Part shown: one piece after another, positions 51,901 through 63,245 of the stretch
Layout of the letters: the number at the start of each line of letters is the position of its first letter
Numbering within the stretch: the stretch's first letter is position 1
Origin: Channa striata
Lineage: Eukaryota; Chordata; Actinopteri; Anabantiformes; Channidae
NCBI GenBank assembly: GCA_033026295.1
Contig: CM065184.1
Span: 11,101,501 to 11,165,500 of the forward strand
Direction of reading: 5' to 3'
Length of the DNA stretch: 64,000 nucleotides
Made by a program: the position numbers and the translations under genes
The notes under the pieces: generated by a model
Told to the model about the DNA's origin: nothing
What the model saw: the letters and a program-made list of their open reading frames with translations, nothing else
Databases searched by the model: none

Positions 51901-54900
51901 AACGCAACAAAAAACACACACACCATGTTTCCATGCTTTAAAAAAAGAAAACAACCAGTGTGTTTTTTATAGCAATGTCCTTGTACAATGTGAAATGTCA
52001 GGGTTTTATGGATGTAGGACTAGAGACAAAGTGTTTACAATCCTTTTTAAAAGCTCTATATTTCAGTTGTGTATTCCTAGAAGTGTTTCATGTGACATAT
52101 ACATTGTTTTCACGCTCTTTGTGTCTTTTTTTGTTACCCTTTCCCTAAATCCAGGCTCCCTCTCACACTCCGAGTGTAGCAGTCCTAGTCTCATTACACC
52201 TCCACAGTCGCCACTCAATCTGGAGACTTCCTCGTTTGCCAGCAGTCAATCACAGGGCTCCATTTCCACTTTACCACGAATCTCAGTCAGCCCCGTGCCA
52301 ATAGGGGAGCGCAGGAAAGACAGGTATGACGTTAATCTGTGGGCCAAGACCAGCGAAAAGAGTTTTCTGCACATTAGCTTGTTGACATATATTTTTAATC
52401 AATTTCCTGACCTTGCATTTGGAGAACTTAACATTGCATGAATTACTGATTAGGAATGTTAATCAGGTGATTGTTATCGGTGTACAGTTGAATATTGCAG
52501 TCTGGACAGGTCAAACTTAGAACATGAGCTATGATTTAAAGGATTACTTCAGAAGTTGGTACATTACGGATCCATGTGTGCCTCCAGGGATCCTCCCAGG
52601 CTATCTCAAAAGGCGTTGCCAGGCAACAGGTCTATCATGGTCAGAGCTGTACAATCCCTCCTTCACATTCAGATCCTCAAATCCTATTAAAACAAATTTT
52701 AATAATTTTATGGAAGCCTCTTTTCTTTTCCCTCAAAAGGAGAACTGATGGAATGTTATTTTATTCTTCCCACCCACATTTCTGTCCCATTTTTGTGTAG
52801 CTGACATCTATCGCTCTTACACTGTTACTGTCTATGGATGATATCTGTCCTCCATTCTACTCTTTATCTTCCTCTTCCCTCTCTGTAACCTTCCACTTCT
52901 AGATCTCTTTACCGTAACCGATCTTTTTTAAGGATTCCTCTGGCTGCAAGGCCGAGGTTCTCCTCTCTCAGGAGCCTAAGGTTTGTTTGTTTCCTTTCAC
53001 AGTGCTACAGTCAAGGGAATGACCCCCAACCCCCCCCCACACCCCCAAGTTCCCATTCACATGCTTCAGTGCAACTGGGTAGATCATATAGAGAAGCAGA
53101 AAAAATATTTTCCACTTTACAAATGCACCATTTGGAATTCAAAAGGAAATGTTGTGATGCTTTCACCGCATGAATGAGTATATGATTTGTGACTTAGGGG
53201 AAATCAAAGCACTGGTTATCTGTACTTGGTAAGAGTCATGTTTTTAGGTTTTCACTTCAATTCCTCCGTGTCGAAAAATCCCCTTGAATATAAAATACTG
53301 CATGCAGTATCCACATACCCTGTAATGACGACATGGTCAATATGCATGTGTGTATTTTGCTCTAAAGCCAAGCAACTCTTTAGATTGCAAAGTGTACAGT
53401 TGTTTCAGAAAGTATTCACACCCCATTTACTTTTTGAACCTTTTGTTAGGTTTCACATTTTTGCAAATGGATAAAATTTGAATTATTCTCTTAAACCCTG
53501 ATTTAAAACTTCATCAGAAATGAAACATTCACCCATCAATTATTTCTAACTGCTTATCCTGCGCTTTCATAGGGTGAGAGCCAGGTTACACCCTGGACAG
53601 AGCGCCAGTCTGTCTCAGGGACACACACAGACAGACACACAACCATTCACACTTACAGTCACACCCATGGGCCATTTGGAGGCACCAGTGAACCTAAGAT
53701 GCATTTAACTGGAGCAGCCAGAAGAAACCCACACAAACAGGGAGAGAACACTCAAGGACCACTCCACCACTGTGAAACATGTTTAAAGAAATATTAAGAC
53801 AGTTTATTAAAACTGAAAACTGGTCCTTTACTTAATTATTCAGACCTTTTGCCGTGGTCAGGTTCACCCTGTTTGCTTTAATTATCCTTACATGTCTAGA
53901 GCTTGATGAGAGACCACTGGTGGCAAACCAAATTGCTTAGACATAGTTTAGAAGGGCCTGTGTATAAATACTAAAGCATGGCAATAACAGGATTATGAAG
54001 GTGCTTGTCTGTGGAAAGGACTTTGAGGCTGAGGGATGAATGAATCCAGCCAAACAATAGAGAGGTCCTTGAAAGCACCCTGTACCAGACTGCACATAAA
54101 CTGAGACACGGGCAATGATTTATTTTTCAGAATGACCATACCAAAGATACAGTTATGACAACAGATGGAACGATTTCAGGGCAGGTCTCTGAGCATCCTT
54201 GAATGGACCATCGCCTAAATGTCCCTGATGACAGATTAAATATTCTTTATCCATTTCAAATTAAATGCAGAATGCAGTAAAATGTCCAATAAGTAAAGGG
54301 CAACAAATACTTTTTGAAGCGATTGTATGTTGTGCAATGGTAGTGATATTTAACCCTTAAGCCTCTGGGTCGCTCATCTTGTTCGTACACCACCACTCTG
54401 TTTACCCCTGTCTCTGGCTGCGAATTCATTCTTTTTATCTTCCTTCATGGAATCCATCTCCAAAGCCAACTTGTTGTGAACTTGTTATCAACATACAAGT
54501 TCATGCAAATCTCCTTCATATGAAGGAATTTCACCTGCCTGTGCTTTCATGTAGTGTACTCTAAACGTCTCCAGTTTCTGCTCCAAGACAAGCAAAAAAA
54601 AAGTTCTGAAGAGATGATCAATTTACAGGCCTGGGGAGAAATTTAAAATCTGATATTCTTCCAACTAGTTTTTGTTTTTCCCAAATATAATTTGAGGTAT
54701 AAAGTGACATTACATTTTTAACCCTTTGTAATTATTTACATGTCTATATAAACCTAAAATATGGTTGTTTACAAATACTAACAATTAAAAATATGAACAC
54801 AATCTATATGAACACAACACAATCTATTTTAATTAATACTACACAAAATAATGCATTGTCCCTGGTCATATTTAATGGATAACTCAAACACTCTGTTTAA

Positions 54901-57900
54901 GTTTTTGAAAGTATGTGAACCTTCAGCTACTGACATAAACAAAAGCTAATCGAAACCTGGAATCTATTCAGTTCAGCAAACCTGGAATCTATTCAGTGAT
55001 CAGCTAGATTTGGAGGTGTGTGATGGAGCTACTTTGTCCCACAAAAACAAACTGTTTGCACTTCACAATAAGCATCTGATGATCCAAAGTGGTTCATTTG
55101 TATACATCTGGAAAACTTTAGAAAGAAATCCCAAAGAATTTGGGTATTTCATCAGACAACCTGGTATTCTGACTGCCACTCACTACAAGTAGGCACCCGG
55201 CTAAGATGACACCAGGAGTACATCAAAGAATGCTTGAATAGCAAGTAACTCTCCAGAGCTGTAAACAAATTGGTCAGCCCAGCTGTGAAAATGGAAATTC
55301 TTTTACCCTATCACCATTTCTCATGTGTAGAAAACTATTTTAGTCTGATGGTATTCATTCCTTTTTCACACCAGGCCGTACTTGGAGGAACCGCGCAATG
55401 TCATTGTTCACAAAGGCGCAGAGCCTCTGGGAATCTCCATCGTCAGCGGGGAGAATGGTGGAATCTTCGTCTCTAAGGTTACCGGCGGTAGCATCGCTCA
55501 CCAAGCAGGATTAGAATACGGAGACCAATTGCTGGAGGTACGAGCAACCTACTGTGTGTTAAAAAGGTTATGGCTTCAAGCAGAAGTCCCAGCAAATCAT
55601 GACAGTTCTTACAGATGTATTTAGCTGAATGGGCTGAAAAGAGTCTGATTACTGTCAGCAATGCAGACGTGCTGCAAAGATTCGACCTTCAGAGGCTGAT
55701 GGGGCGCAGTCCTAATACTGCTAGTACTAAGACTTTGTCATTTTGTTGCCTACTATGCATTTTTTTTTCTGTATGACTTCACATCCTGGAAGACTGCATT
55801 CGTTAGTGTTGTCATAGTTCCCGGTATTTTAATTCTTTTTGAAATGCAGACACTAAAATGGGGGGTTTGACTTGGTAGGAAATGGCTGTGTAAGCTGAAA
55901 TACTGTTGCAATGTCACATCAACTGGGGACCTTCTACTACACAATTTGTTTTACTCATTTAAAATGGAAGGCAGACGTGCACTTTTACTGGTAGCGAAGT
56001 GATGTCTCAGCTAGTAGGTCTGTTCAGTGTAACAATGATGTGCATGAATCATGTAGATTAAACCAAAAAATCATTAATATGTATTTGAGAGTTTACATAA
56101 CCACAATTAAGCATGCATTGCTTTAACAGTACAGAATACAGATAAAATTGCAATCTGTCTTGGCCAGAACATAGTGTACACATTTTTATAAACCCAAGAA
56201 AATTAGTCTAAACCATTGACATCTCTGTGCCATTAAGGACTTAAAAACCTTCACTGAGAACATGCTGTGCCCATATCTCTCTGTTCCTTTAACAACTCCA
56301 TCTTCCCTAAAACTCGCACTCTGGTTTCTTCATCAGTATAACGGCATTAACTTGCGTAATGCTACGGAGCAGCAAGCTCGTCTTATCATCGGCCAGCAGT
56401 GTGACACCATCACCATTATGGCCCAGTACAACCCGCACATGTACCAGCTGGGCAACCATTCTCGCTCCAGGTAACATGATGTCAAATTTTTTTTTTGTGT
56501 AGATTTTCATTTTGAATCTGATTCCTGTCTCAGTCCCATGAAAAGTTGTTATAGTCCATTGTAGATCTTTGGGAGGTTTTGAGTATAAGACCAATTAATG
56601 AATAGTTGCTTATTTTCTTGTATTGTCTTATTTTCAACAAAACATGTACTTTTACTTTGTACATTTTACAGAGGTAAAATTGACTTTTTATTCCATTTTA
56701 GCGAGTCAGTCAAAAATAAACAAAACCTCATGTTTTAACTTCATATTGACTTACTGGCCACCAACAGCTAAACGGGTTTAACTATTGCAAGACAAACTGA
56801 TTAATACTAGGTATAATTGTTTAAGTAAACAAAAGCAACACTTTTCAATTTTCTAACTGACTTTAATTTCTGACTTTTTTGTTTTGTATCGCTGCAGCTC
56901 CCGCCTTGAGCCGGTCAGTAGTCAGCCAACTCCCCAGGGAAGCGGCACGGCCACCCCCGACAATCACTCCGCTATTGATACACTCAGTGAACAGGATGAG
57001 GGCACGCTCACTCCCTCCTCCAAGCAGACCACACCCACTACCAGCCCCCGCAATTTCATCAGGTAAATATAAAAACGCCTATTAATACTGTACAATAAGG
57101 AGTGCATAAGAACGATGACTGCTTGATTTCAAACCATTCCACCATTTCTCTCTCTCTAACGGAGCGCTCGTTTTCTTTTAGAATGCCCTCTGATGGCAGC
57201 AGGAAAGTGGGTGATCCACGGCTCGTGACAGTGCATAGGCCTGGGGTAGAGGTGGGAGTCACACTCTGTGGAGGGAACCTGCGGGGTGTTTACATAGAAA
57301 GCCTGGATGAGGACAGTCCTGCCAGGGGCCCTGATGGGCTCCTTCCTGGGGACCTCATCCTGGAGGTTTGGACTCACATGTTTAGACACACATAGCCTTC
57401 ATTTCATTATTTATGTATGTATGTAGTCTTGCACATAATCCATTAAGCTCTTCAGCAACTATGTAAACTGTGGTTTGATGTACGTTTTGGTTTTTGGTCA
57501 TTTATCTTGCTGCTAAGCTCCTATAAAATGTTTGCAGTCTTATGACTAAATTTTTGTGTGGGGTTGTAACTTGAGCCCCAGAAGTCACTGGTATATCTTT
57601 TGTTCCTATCTGTGATTGTTTTCATTGATCTTCTCGCTTTCTGCTCTCTTTCTCGTTCTCCACTGGAGATCTGTCAGTGCATAGCTAACTCATAATAGAC
57701 AATTCCTGGCATGCTCCCACTTAGCTCTCTGCCACAATGAGCCCACTGTCTGAATTGTCATGCAGCTTTGTCATCAGGCCGCACAGCATCACTCTGTTCT
57801 TCAAATTCGCATCCTGTTTGTTTCCTTCCTCCATACATGGTTTAAATCAGCACTTTAGTACAGCTGAACACTTGGAGAAAGCAGTGCAAATAATTTTACA

Positions 57901-60900
57901 AAACTGTATACTCTTTATCTTCCCTCCTTTTTAGATATTTTTAATAATGTTGTTTTTTCCATTCCCATTACCTTGTCTTTCAGTATAACTCGGTGAATAT
58001 GAAGAATAAGACCGCAGAAGAGGTGTACGTCGAGATGCTGAAGCCTGCAGAAACGGTCACGTTCAAGGTGCACCATCGGCAAGATGACTTCAATATGCTC
58101 AAAGATGTTCCAGGAGATGGCTTTTATATTAGGTACATGTCTATAGATGCACATTACACATCACACAAGATCAACGCTGGGCATTTTATGTGTCCTTCTC
58201 TCCAAAAAAGGACCACACTAATTTTAGTTAAGCATCCTCATCACTGTTCATGCTGCTATATAGGGCCACGGCTGGAGTGCCCCTTGGATGAGCTGAAATT
58301 GTTCTCAATAATGTCCCAGATCCACTGCATGACTGCAATAATGCTAAGGACAACACACATTAGGTTACTTAATCTCTCTACTAACTGCACACCAGGCCCA
58401 GCACAACATCCATTGTAATGTCCAGTTATTTTCAGGTCACTAACAAAACACTGTACTCTGTATATGAATGGAAAATAATTTCATTGTTGGTCTGTCGGGG
58501 CATTCCGCCGCAGCTGCCGCAGTCACTTGTCATATAGGCAAGTGGGCTCGTGATGTCATCCGCAGTAAATACTCTCAGCCTGCCTGGCTGTTACAGATGG
58601 GCTGCTCCAGACGATAGATAAACTGACACTTTACGTCCTGTCTTACCCTTTTTTCTCCAAGTCTTATATTATCATCACACCTATCTCGTCTGATGCCTCT
58701 CTCTCCTCTCTTACTTTATCAACTTTATGCTCCTTTGCTCCCTCGTCCTGCAGCTCTTCATAACACCCCATCTTTCTTTGTCTCTCCCTCCCGCCAGAGC
58801 ACTTTACGACCGGGTAGGGGAGGCTGAGGGGGACCTCAGTTTTAAGAAGGATGACATCCTGTACGTGGATGAGTCTTTACCAAAGGGCAGCTTTGGGACC
58901 TGGATGGCCTGGCAGCTAGACGAGAATGCACAGAAGATCCAGAGGGGCCAGATCCCCAGCAAATACATGTGGGTTGAGAATTTCCACGCACATTCAGTTT
59001 TGAGCTTGTGAATAGTTTGTAACATCTGTGCCAACAATCTGCTACAATTTAGGAAATAATCTCTAATGACATCTAATGAATATGTGTCCACTGATGCACA
59101 AACTGCCTTCTTCTTTGTGCGTGCTCATCAGTTAAATCATTTTTTTTTTGTATTTGTATGTGTGGTCTAGGATGGACCAGGAGTTTTACCGTAGACACAG
59201 TGTGACAGAAATGAAGGAAGATTCCAGTAAGACTCTCTCCGCAGCAGCCCGCAGGTCCTTCTTCAGAAGGAAACAGAAACACAAACGCAGCAGCTCCAAA
59301 GACAGCAAAGAGATGGTGGCTCTTGACACCATCAGCACAGACTCCATTCCCTTCTTTGATGGTGAGTAGAAAGACATCAATGTATTTTGGTTTACGTGGG
59401 GAAAAAACCTTTGCAGGAAAGAATGTTTGATTGACCTGTGTGCCCTTTTTGTCAGACTGTGTGAGCCTGGCTTACCAGCGGGTCCAGAAGGTGGAGTGTA
59501 CCTCTCCCCGACCTGTGCTCATTCTTGGACCGCTCACTGATCCTGTCAAGGAAATGCTAGTCAAAGAGTCTCCTGGGAAGTTCTGCAGATGTTTACTGGG
59601 TGAGTCCATCTCAACCAGCAACGATCTGTGTGCCCCAGGATTCGTGGTTCAGTTCCTGGTTCCTCCTGGGCACACGTGGAATTGTCCTTAGACAAGACAC
59701 ACTGAAGCCCTTGCAGCAGTGCAGTCATCTCTATGCAGATGTCCAATGAGGTCTTTATGAAAAAAAACTGACAAAGAAATATTGATTTGACATTCTGCAT
59801 AGTTGTTTGATAATTTAGCATTGAAAAAAAGAAATTAGAGGGTTCATTTGGATACTGCTGTTGTAGTATGTGATTTGTATGATTATAAAAGCTTTCTCCC
59901 ATTTTATTTACTCGTTCTTTTGCGCCTGCAGAGGTAATGAAGGCCTCCCAGCAAGCCATCGAGCGGGGGGTCAAAGACTGCCTCTTCATAGACTACAAGC
60001 GCAGGAGTGGCCATTTTGATGTGACCACTGTTGCCTCTATTAAGGAAATAACAGAAAAGGTATTAGTCTGAGCTTGTTTCCCGTCAGGTTTTATCAAGGA
60101 AGACAAAGTGCCTTTTATTGCTCTTTAATCTCTGTGTTTGCACATGATAACTATCTTATCACTTTAATCTCAGACACAATAAATGAACAGCATGATTAGA
60201 AAATCTGAAAATGTTAATCCTTGTCACACCTTTCCAAACAATATACTGCATTAAATAATCTGTTATGGCTTTTTTTGGTTTTTTTACAGGGCTGCCACTG
60301 TTTGCTTGACATTGCTCCACATGCCATCGAAAGGCTCCACAGTGTTCACATTTATCCAATCGTTGTGTTTGTTCGCTACAAAAATGCCAAGCAGATCAAG
60401 TAAGGAGCATCCTATTTTATAATAATTTTATAATTAGGACACATCAATATCTGCCTTTATTGCTGTACACAAAGACACGGAGTGCTGTGCAGAATCTTTG
60501 GCTGGTGAAGTCTACGCTGCTGCGCCAAGGCCAGAAACATGAAGATGTAAATGTCCTGGTTGACAGCGTGTGTTTGTGTGTGTTTACGTGACTGATGCAC
60601 GGTTGGAATGAGATAAGCCGTCACATTCTCTGTCCCACCATGAACCTTTTGGTGTGTCTGTTAAAGCACTCCTCTCCAACACACACTCTTCCATAATCCC
60701 AAACAGCTGTTGAAACACGACTGGTTTTCCCCCTTTTTTTTTTTTAAATCCGGTCTCTCAGTCAGACAGTTGTATTTTTTTCACTTGTTGAATGTCACAA
60801 ATGCTCTACAGAATTCCTCCACACTTGTTGTCATATATTTAAAATTTGTGTCGCAATCCCTGTTTAATCTAATTTATCACTGATTCTTAGATTTTAAGAC

Positions 60901-61261
60901 ACAGATACCTTATCAGTTTTTAAAAAATATATGTTTTCTATCTATAACTCTTTTGTCGCAGGGAGCAGAAAGATTCGGTTTATTTGCGGGACAAAGTGTC
61001 TCAGAAACATTCCAAGGAGCAGTTTGAAAGTGCACAGAAGATAGAGCAAGAGTACAGCAAATTCTTCACAGGTTGGTATGCATTCAAAACCACAGACATT
61101 ATGATCATCATGTGTTTAAAACATAAAGTGTTTCCATTTTTTTTTTTTTCTTTGCAGGTATTGTCCAAGGCGGCACCCTCCCTTACATTTGCACTCAGAT
61201 CATGACTATAGTTGATCAAGAACAAAGTAAAGTCCTGTGGACCCCACTTGGCTGCCCCTAG
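30682..61261 (+). CDS. dlg5: Discs large 5 MAGUK scaffold (33 coding exons, 2028 residues)
   Basis: Exons: 30682-30985, 39541-39609, 40604-40778, 41353-41496, 42196-42379, 43815-44074, 44178-44490, 45108-45338, 45488-45672, 45806-45931, 46710-46842, 46971-47098, 47181-47356, 47490-47593, 48749-48841, 49027-50076, 50550-50670, 50755-50899, 51233-51366, 51474-51563, 52155-52323, 55375-55537, 56337-56470, 56898-57062, 57182-57365, 57984-58132, 58798-58968, 59171-59361, 59456-59599, 59932-60059, 60290-60399, 60962-61071, 61158-61261. The sum is 6087 nt with every phase consistent. The start MEPKHKELLDQC matches mammalian DLG5 (MEPQRRELLAQC). Human DLG5 is about 1,920 residues long. Dlg5 acts at cell junctions and the ciliary base. 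In mammals it is linked to cadherin delivery, Hippo and Hedgehog signalling and epithelial polarity. Confidence 0.96.
31098..31126. repeat. (GT)n microsatellite
   Basis: About fourteen GT units lie roughly 110 bases after the first dlg5 splice donor. Confidence 0.95.
33699..33718. repeat. (GA)n microsatellite
   Basis: About ten GA units lie in dlg5 intron 1. Confidence 0.9.
38661..38752 (-). mobile_element. Truncated fish repeat with tRNA-like B-box
   Basis: 'gcacttgtatagcgatttt' is followed by 'gtgggatttgaacctgcagc' and 'gctctaccaatgagtcac'. These are hallmarks of a widespread fish repeat whose one end resembles a tRNA: the reversed B-box reads as GGTTCAAATCC on the minus strand. The middle of the element is missing. 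It lies in dlg5 intron 1. A relative in the other orientation lies at 59612-59720. Confidence 0.6.
39541..46842 (+). other. dlg5: dlg5 exons 2-11: Ser-rich motif and long coiled coil
   Basis: Residues 102-708. Exons 2-3 hold the conserved PSDSESSSSLSSV and then VTRERDELRKRL, where the coiled coil begins. Exons 4-11 are almost continuous heptad-like Glu/Lys/Leu sequence, for example ERLKSQCMRAMADLQSLQNQ and VLNKLYDTAMDKLEGVKKEY. They close with MAHSSHDSAIDTDS and EWETEVVEFEKD, both near-identical to mammals. This region mediates self-association and partner binding in mammalian DLG5. Exon 8 (45108-45338, 231 nt, phase 0 on both sides) could be skipped without changing the frame. Confidence 0.92.
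42904..42935. repeat. (GATA)8 tetranucleotide repeat
   Basis: Eight perfect GATA units lie in dlg5 intron 5. Confidence 0.95.
46971..48841 (+). other. dlg5: dlg5 exons 12-15: PDZ1 and PDZ2
   Basis: PDZ1 (about residues 710-800) reads LKALGFDIAEG, then PGDCGIFVTRVDKGSIADGR and VNDWLLKINDIDL, with the peptide-groove loop at ALGF. PDZ2 (about 800-875) has DCGIGLESGVFVAA, QGSPAAREGSL, VGDRLIAINGIALDNKS and closes at LSLSLMK. The two domains are adjacent, as in all DLG5 proteins. Intron 14 (47594-48748) is ordinary AT-rich sequence with a T-tract. Confidence 0.94.
49027..52323 (+). other. dlg5: dlg5 exons 16-21: Ser/Pro-rich linker
   Basis: Residues 876-1444 lie between PDZ2 and PDZ3. The 1050-nt exon 16 carries the conserved STQTDIF (919-925), PKQRKSIFDPDTFKRPETP and a basic KRPRPKSAPALRRR. 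Later exons keep RNPVYTVRSHRV, GRLSLDLSQ, SLPSSARLGS, ERIKIPSTPRYPRS and STLPRISVSP. These islands match mammals while the sequence between them diverges, as expected for a disordered linker with docking and phosphorylation motifs. The exon 17 donor (CTA|GTCAGT) is weak. I placed the exon 17/18 join (50670 to 50755) by frame and by homology. Confidence 0.85.
52903..52980 (+). other. dlg5: Candidate cassette exon in dlg5 intron 21
   Basis: A long pyrimidine tract ending CTTCTAG precedes 78 nt (26 codons), followed by CTAAG|GTTTGT. Entering in the phase left by exon 21, the segment is open and leaves in the same phase, so inclusion or skipping keeps the dlg5 frame. It would insert an Arg/Leu-rich peptide reading RSLYRNRSFLRIPL and then AARPRFSSLRSL just before PDZ3. 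I do not recall such an insert in mammalian DLG5. The donor is suboptimal. Confidence 0.35.
53395..54330 (+). mobile_element. Degenerate, internally deleted Tc1/mariner element
   Basis: The left end, 'cagttgtttcagaaagtatt' followed by 'cacacccc', and the right end, 'aaatactttttgaagcgatt', are recognisable inverted ends of a Tc1-like fish transposon ('cagtgcctt...gaaagtattca'). Between them lie decayed segments resembling the 5' leader and the 3' part of the transposase gene. Frames are broken and much is missing, so it is non-autonomous. A second repeat is nested at about 53530-53760. It lies in dlg5 intron 21. Confidence 0.65.
53530..53760. mobile_element. Nested fish interspersed repeat
   Basis: The sequence contains 'gcttatcctgcgctttcat', 'acaccctggacagagcgcca', 'gtctgtctcaggg', 'accattcacacttacagtca' and 'gaaacccacacaaacaggga'. 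These are in the order found in a very common fish repeat. It interrupts the Tc1-like element, so it inserted later. Confidence 0.6.
54640..55260 (+). mobile_element. Truncated second Tc1/mariner fossil
   Basis: 'gaaagtatgtgaaccttcag', 'aaaagctaatcgaaacctgg', 'ttgcacttcacaataagcat' and 'ttcatttgtatacatctgga' follow the order of another Tc1-like family's terminal region and first transposase codons. Coding frames are broken and the 3' half is absent. A short duplication, 'cctggaatctattcag', occurs twice near 54957-54996. The fragment ends shortly before the dlg5 exon 22 acceptor. Confidence 0.5.
55375..58132 (+). other. dlg5: dlg5 exons 22-26: PDZ3 and PDZ4
   Basis: PDZ3 (about 1448-1530) includes EPLGISIVSGENGGIFVSKV, GSIAHQAGLEYGDQLLEYNG and QQARLIIGQQCDTITIMAQY. 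A short Ser/Pro linker (exon 24, residues 1543-1598) follows. PDZ4 (about 1604-1695) has VEVGVTLCGGNLRGVYIES, SPARGPDGLLPGDLILEYNS and EEVYVEMLKPAETVTFKV. Each PDZ is split by one intron directly after LLE or ILE, an arrangement shared by both domains. It ends DVPGDGFYIR before the SH3. Confidence 0.94.
58798..61261 (+). other. dlg5: dlg5 exons 27-33: SH3 and guanylate-kinase-like domain
   Basis: The SH3 (about 1710-1770) begins RALYDRVGEAEGDLSFKKDD and includes GTWMAWQLDENAQKIQRGQI. The basic hinge SAAARRSFFRRKQKHKRSSS follows. The GK domain (about 1840-2028) reads RPVLILGPLTDPVKEML where a real kinase would have the GxxGxGKS/T P-loop, so it cannot bind ATP normally and serves protein interaction, as in other MAGUKs. 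IERGVKDCLFIDYKRRSGHF, LLDIAPHAIERLHSVHIYP and the end KVLWTPLGCP are near-identical to mammals. Stop is TAG at 61259-61261. Confidence 0.95.
59612..59720 (+). mobile_element. Fish repeat fragment with tRNA-like B-box
   Basis: 'cgtggttcagttcctggttc' then 'ctcctgggcacacgtggaa' and 'gtccttagacaagacacact' match the tRNA-like end of the same fish repeat family seen at 38661-38752, in the opposite orientation. It begins about a dozen bases after the exon 29 donor. Confidence 0.5.
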
Positions 61262-62387
61262 AGGAGACCAGCTGCCCCTACAGCGAGCGGCGGCTGTCCT
61301 CTCCATTCCCCAAACACTAATTAACTCTTTCACACTACACCCATAGGTACACAATAGTGAGCTAGTTATGTAAATTATTGATATTTTTTTTTATTTTGTC
61401 TTTGTTAATGATTTATAATCAGAGCCTCCTTTATTTCTGATGTACTCCAGAGCAGGTTAGTAGCACTGGATCTTAACATTTAAGTTCATTCAGTCTTCCT
61501 TAAGGGTTTCCGGTGGTGTACTTGTAATGCTGCAAGCGTCCGTTTACAGTCTAAAGATGTGTCTGATTATTGGTGTTCAATATTTGCTTGAATGCGTGTC
61601 CCTCCCCTTGTGTACACAGACCTCAACACTAATGAAGTTCGCCAACCCCCTGGTCCACCTGTATATTCAAATGACACTTGTGGTTTCCCTACATTTATGC
61701 ACCCATTCATCGATGACTGACAACTAATTGTGTGTGTTTGTTTTTGTGTGTGACTGTGTGTAAGAGAGAAAACAGCACTGTGACTGTTGTTCACAATTGT
61801 ACTGACAATTTCAGATGAGTTAAATCATGGTTGTTTGTGATTATGATGCTATAGAAATGAAATGCCGGGATCACTTATTGCACTCCTTACTGCATTTCAT
61901 CCCTGAAGCGTCAAACCTCCTCGAAGTATGTAGCTGTGGTCTTACTGATCCTGACTGCCAGCAGTGACGGCCATGAAGACTCAAAACACATTAATGTTCG
62001 CTCTATGCATTGTGTTTCTATAGTAGCTGGGTGTGTGGACAGTTTTCGGGCCTTTCGGAAGTGCCTTCGGAGAAGAAGCCTGATCTGAAACCAGCCCCTG
62101 GTGTTTTGGCGAGAACTTCAAGAAAGTTCTTGAAAGTTTCTCTTCAAGATCAATTTTCTCATTTCACCCTTCACTGACTGATTCCAGAGGCTGGTTTGAG
62201 ACCAAGCGCAGTACAGAGCGCATGACAATGGTGAGGTTTTGAGGGTAGGCCGAAGCAGCGGCCAACGGGTTAACTCCTCAGAATGCACTCCAGGGCTAGA
62301 CAGACCACTGTGTATCGTTCTCTAACATATATTTAACAGCAGTATAGAGTACAACATATTCCAATATGCAGATACATCTAAGAACAA

Positions 62388-62418
62388 ATATATATATAAA
62401 TATATATAAATATATATT
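62388..62418. repeat. (TA)n-rich microsatellite
   Basis: Three TATATA blocks separated by AAA lie in the dlg5 3'UTR. Confidence 0.85.
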
Positions 62419-63221
62419 ACATGTATTTTCACTAGGTCATAAGCCTAGGAACGTCTGGCGGCAAAGTCATGTCTTAGCAGGTATTTGCATGTTTTGTTTT
62501 TTTTTTTAATTTTAAAAACTTTTTTTTGTCGTTGGTTGTCAGTCACTTATTGATGTACTCATAAAAAAGACACTATGAAGCAAAATTGCAGGGTAATATC
62601 GTAAAGGATTTTTCTCTGATCTGTTTAAATGTTAGTAACTTTTCATCGTTATTGTTATTTAATTGTTTTTTTATTAAGGAGGCAAAAAAAAATTCATGAA
62701 AATTTTCTGCCCTTCCTTCAAACCATATCCTGTAACCTTATTGTGCCAAAATCCACTAAAGCAACTTTATCCTTCTATTTCTGTTTTGCACTTGTTTATC
62801 TGTGAACCTTAAACACGTAACTGTTCCTAGGTTTCCAGTAGACTTTTCATAGGTACTATAATTTCTACTGTAACTAGTTCAAGTTTTTATGTATCACATC
62901 AGTTCCTTACATTTCATTGATTGCCTTTTATTCTTGATTAGGAAAAAAAGGATCACTTCTTATTTGAATTATTAAAAAGGGATCTATTCTTGCACAGTTT
63001 TTCAAAAGAAATTTTGTCCACGAGTTTGACTATTGGGCTAAAAAAAAAAACAGAAGCAAACTGTAATCTTACTATTTTTCTGAGTAGATAGTATATGTAA
63101 GAGAGTGCAGGATACAACACGAAATTGTTGTATTTTTAGAAAGAATCTAGACACAAGGTACTGATTGAACTTTTCTTTTATTAAAAGGAATGTGATTTGT
63201 ATGTTAAGACATTAACATGAG

Positions 63222-63227
63222 AATAAA
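63222..63227 (+). terminator. dlg5: dlg5 polyadenylation signal
   Basis: A canonical AATAAA is followed within 20 bases by T-rich sequence and, further on, by a GT-rich 'ttgtatttgtttttgtg' element near 63266-63282, a suitable downstream element. Confidence 0.65.
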
Positions 63228-63245
63228 ACTCATTTTCTGTATCAC

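Larger units (their letters stand above)
61262..63245 (+). other. dlg5: dlg5 3'UTR
   Basis: About 1.98 kb of non-coding sequence runs from the stop codon to just past the AATAAA at 63222-63227. It is moderately GC in its first 1 kb and strongly AT-rich after 62330, with a TA-rich microsatellite at 62388-62418 and several T and A runs. Its length is typical of a vertebrate scaffold gene. Confidence 0.75.
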
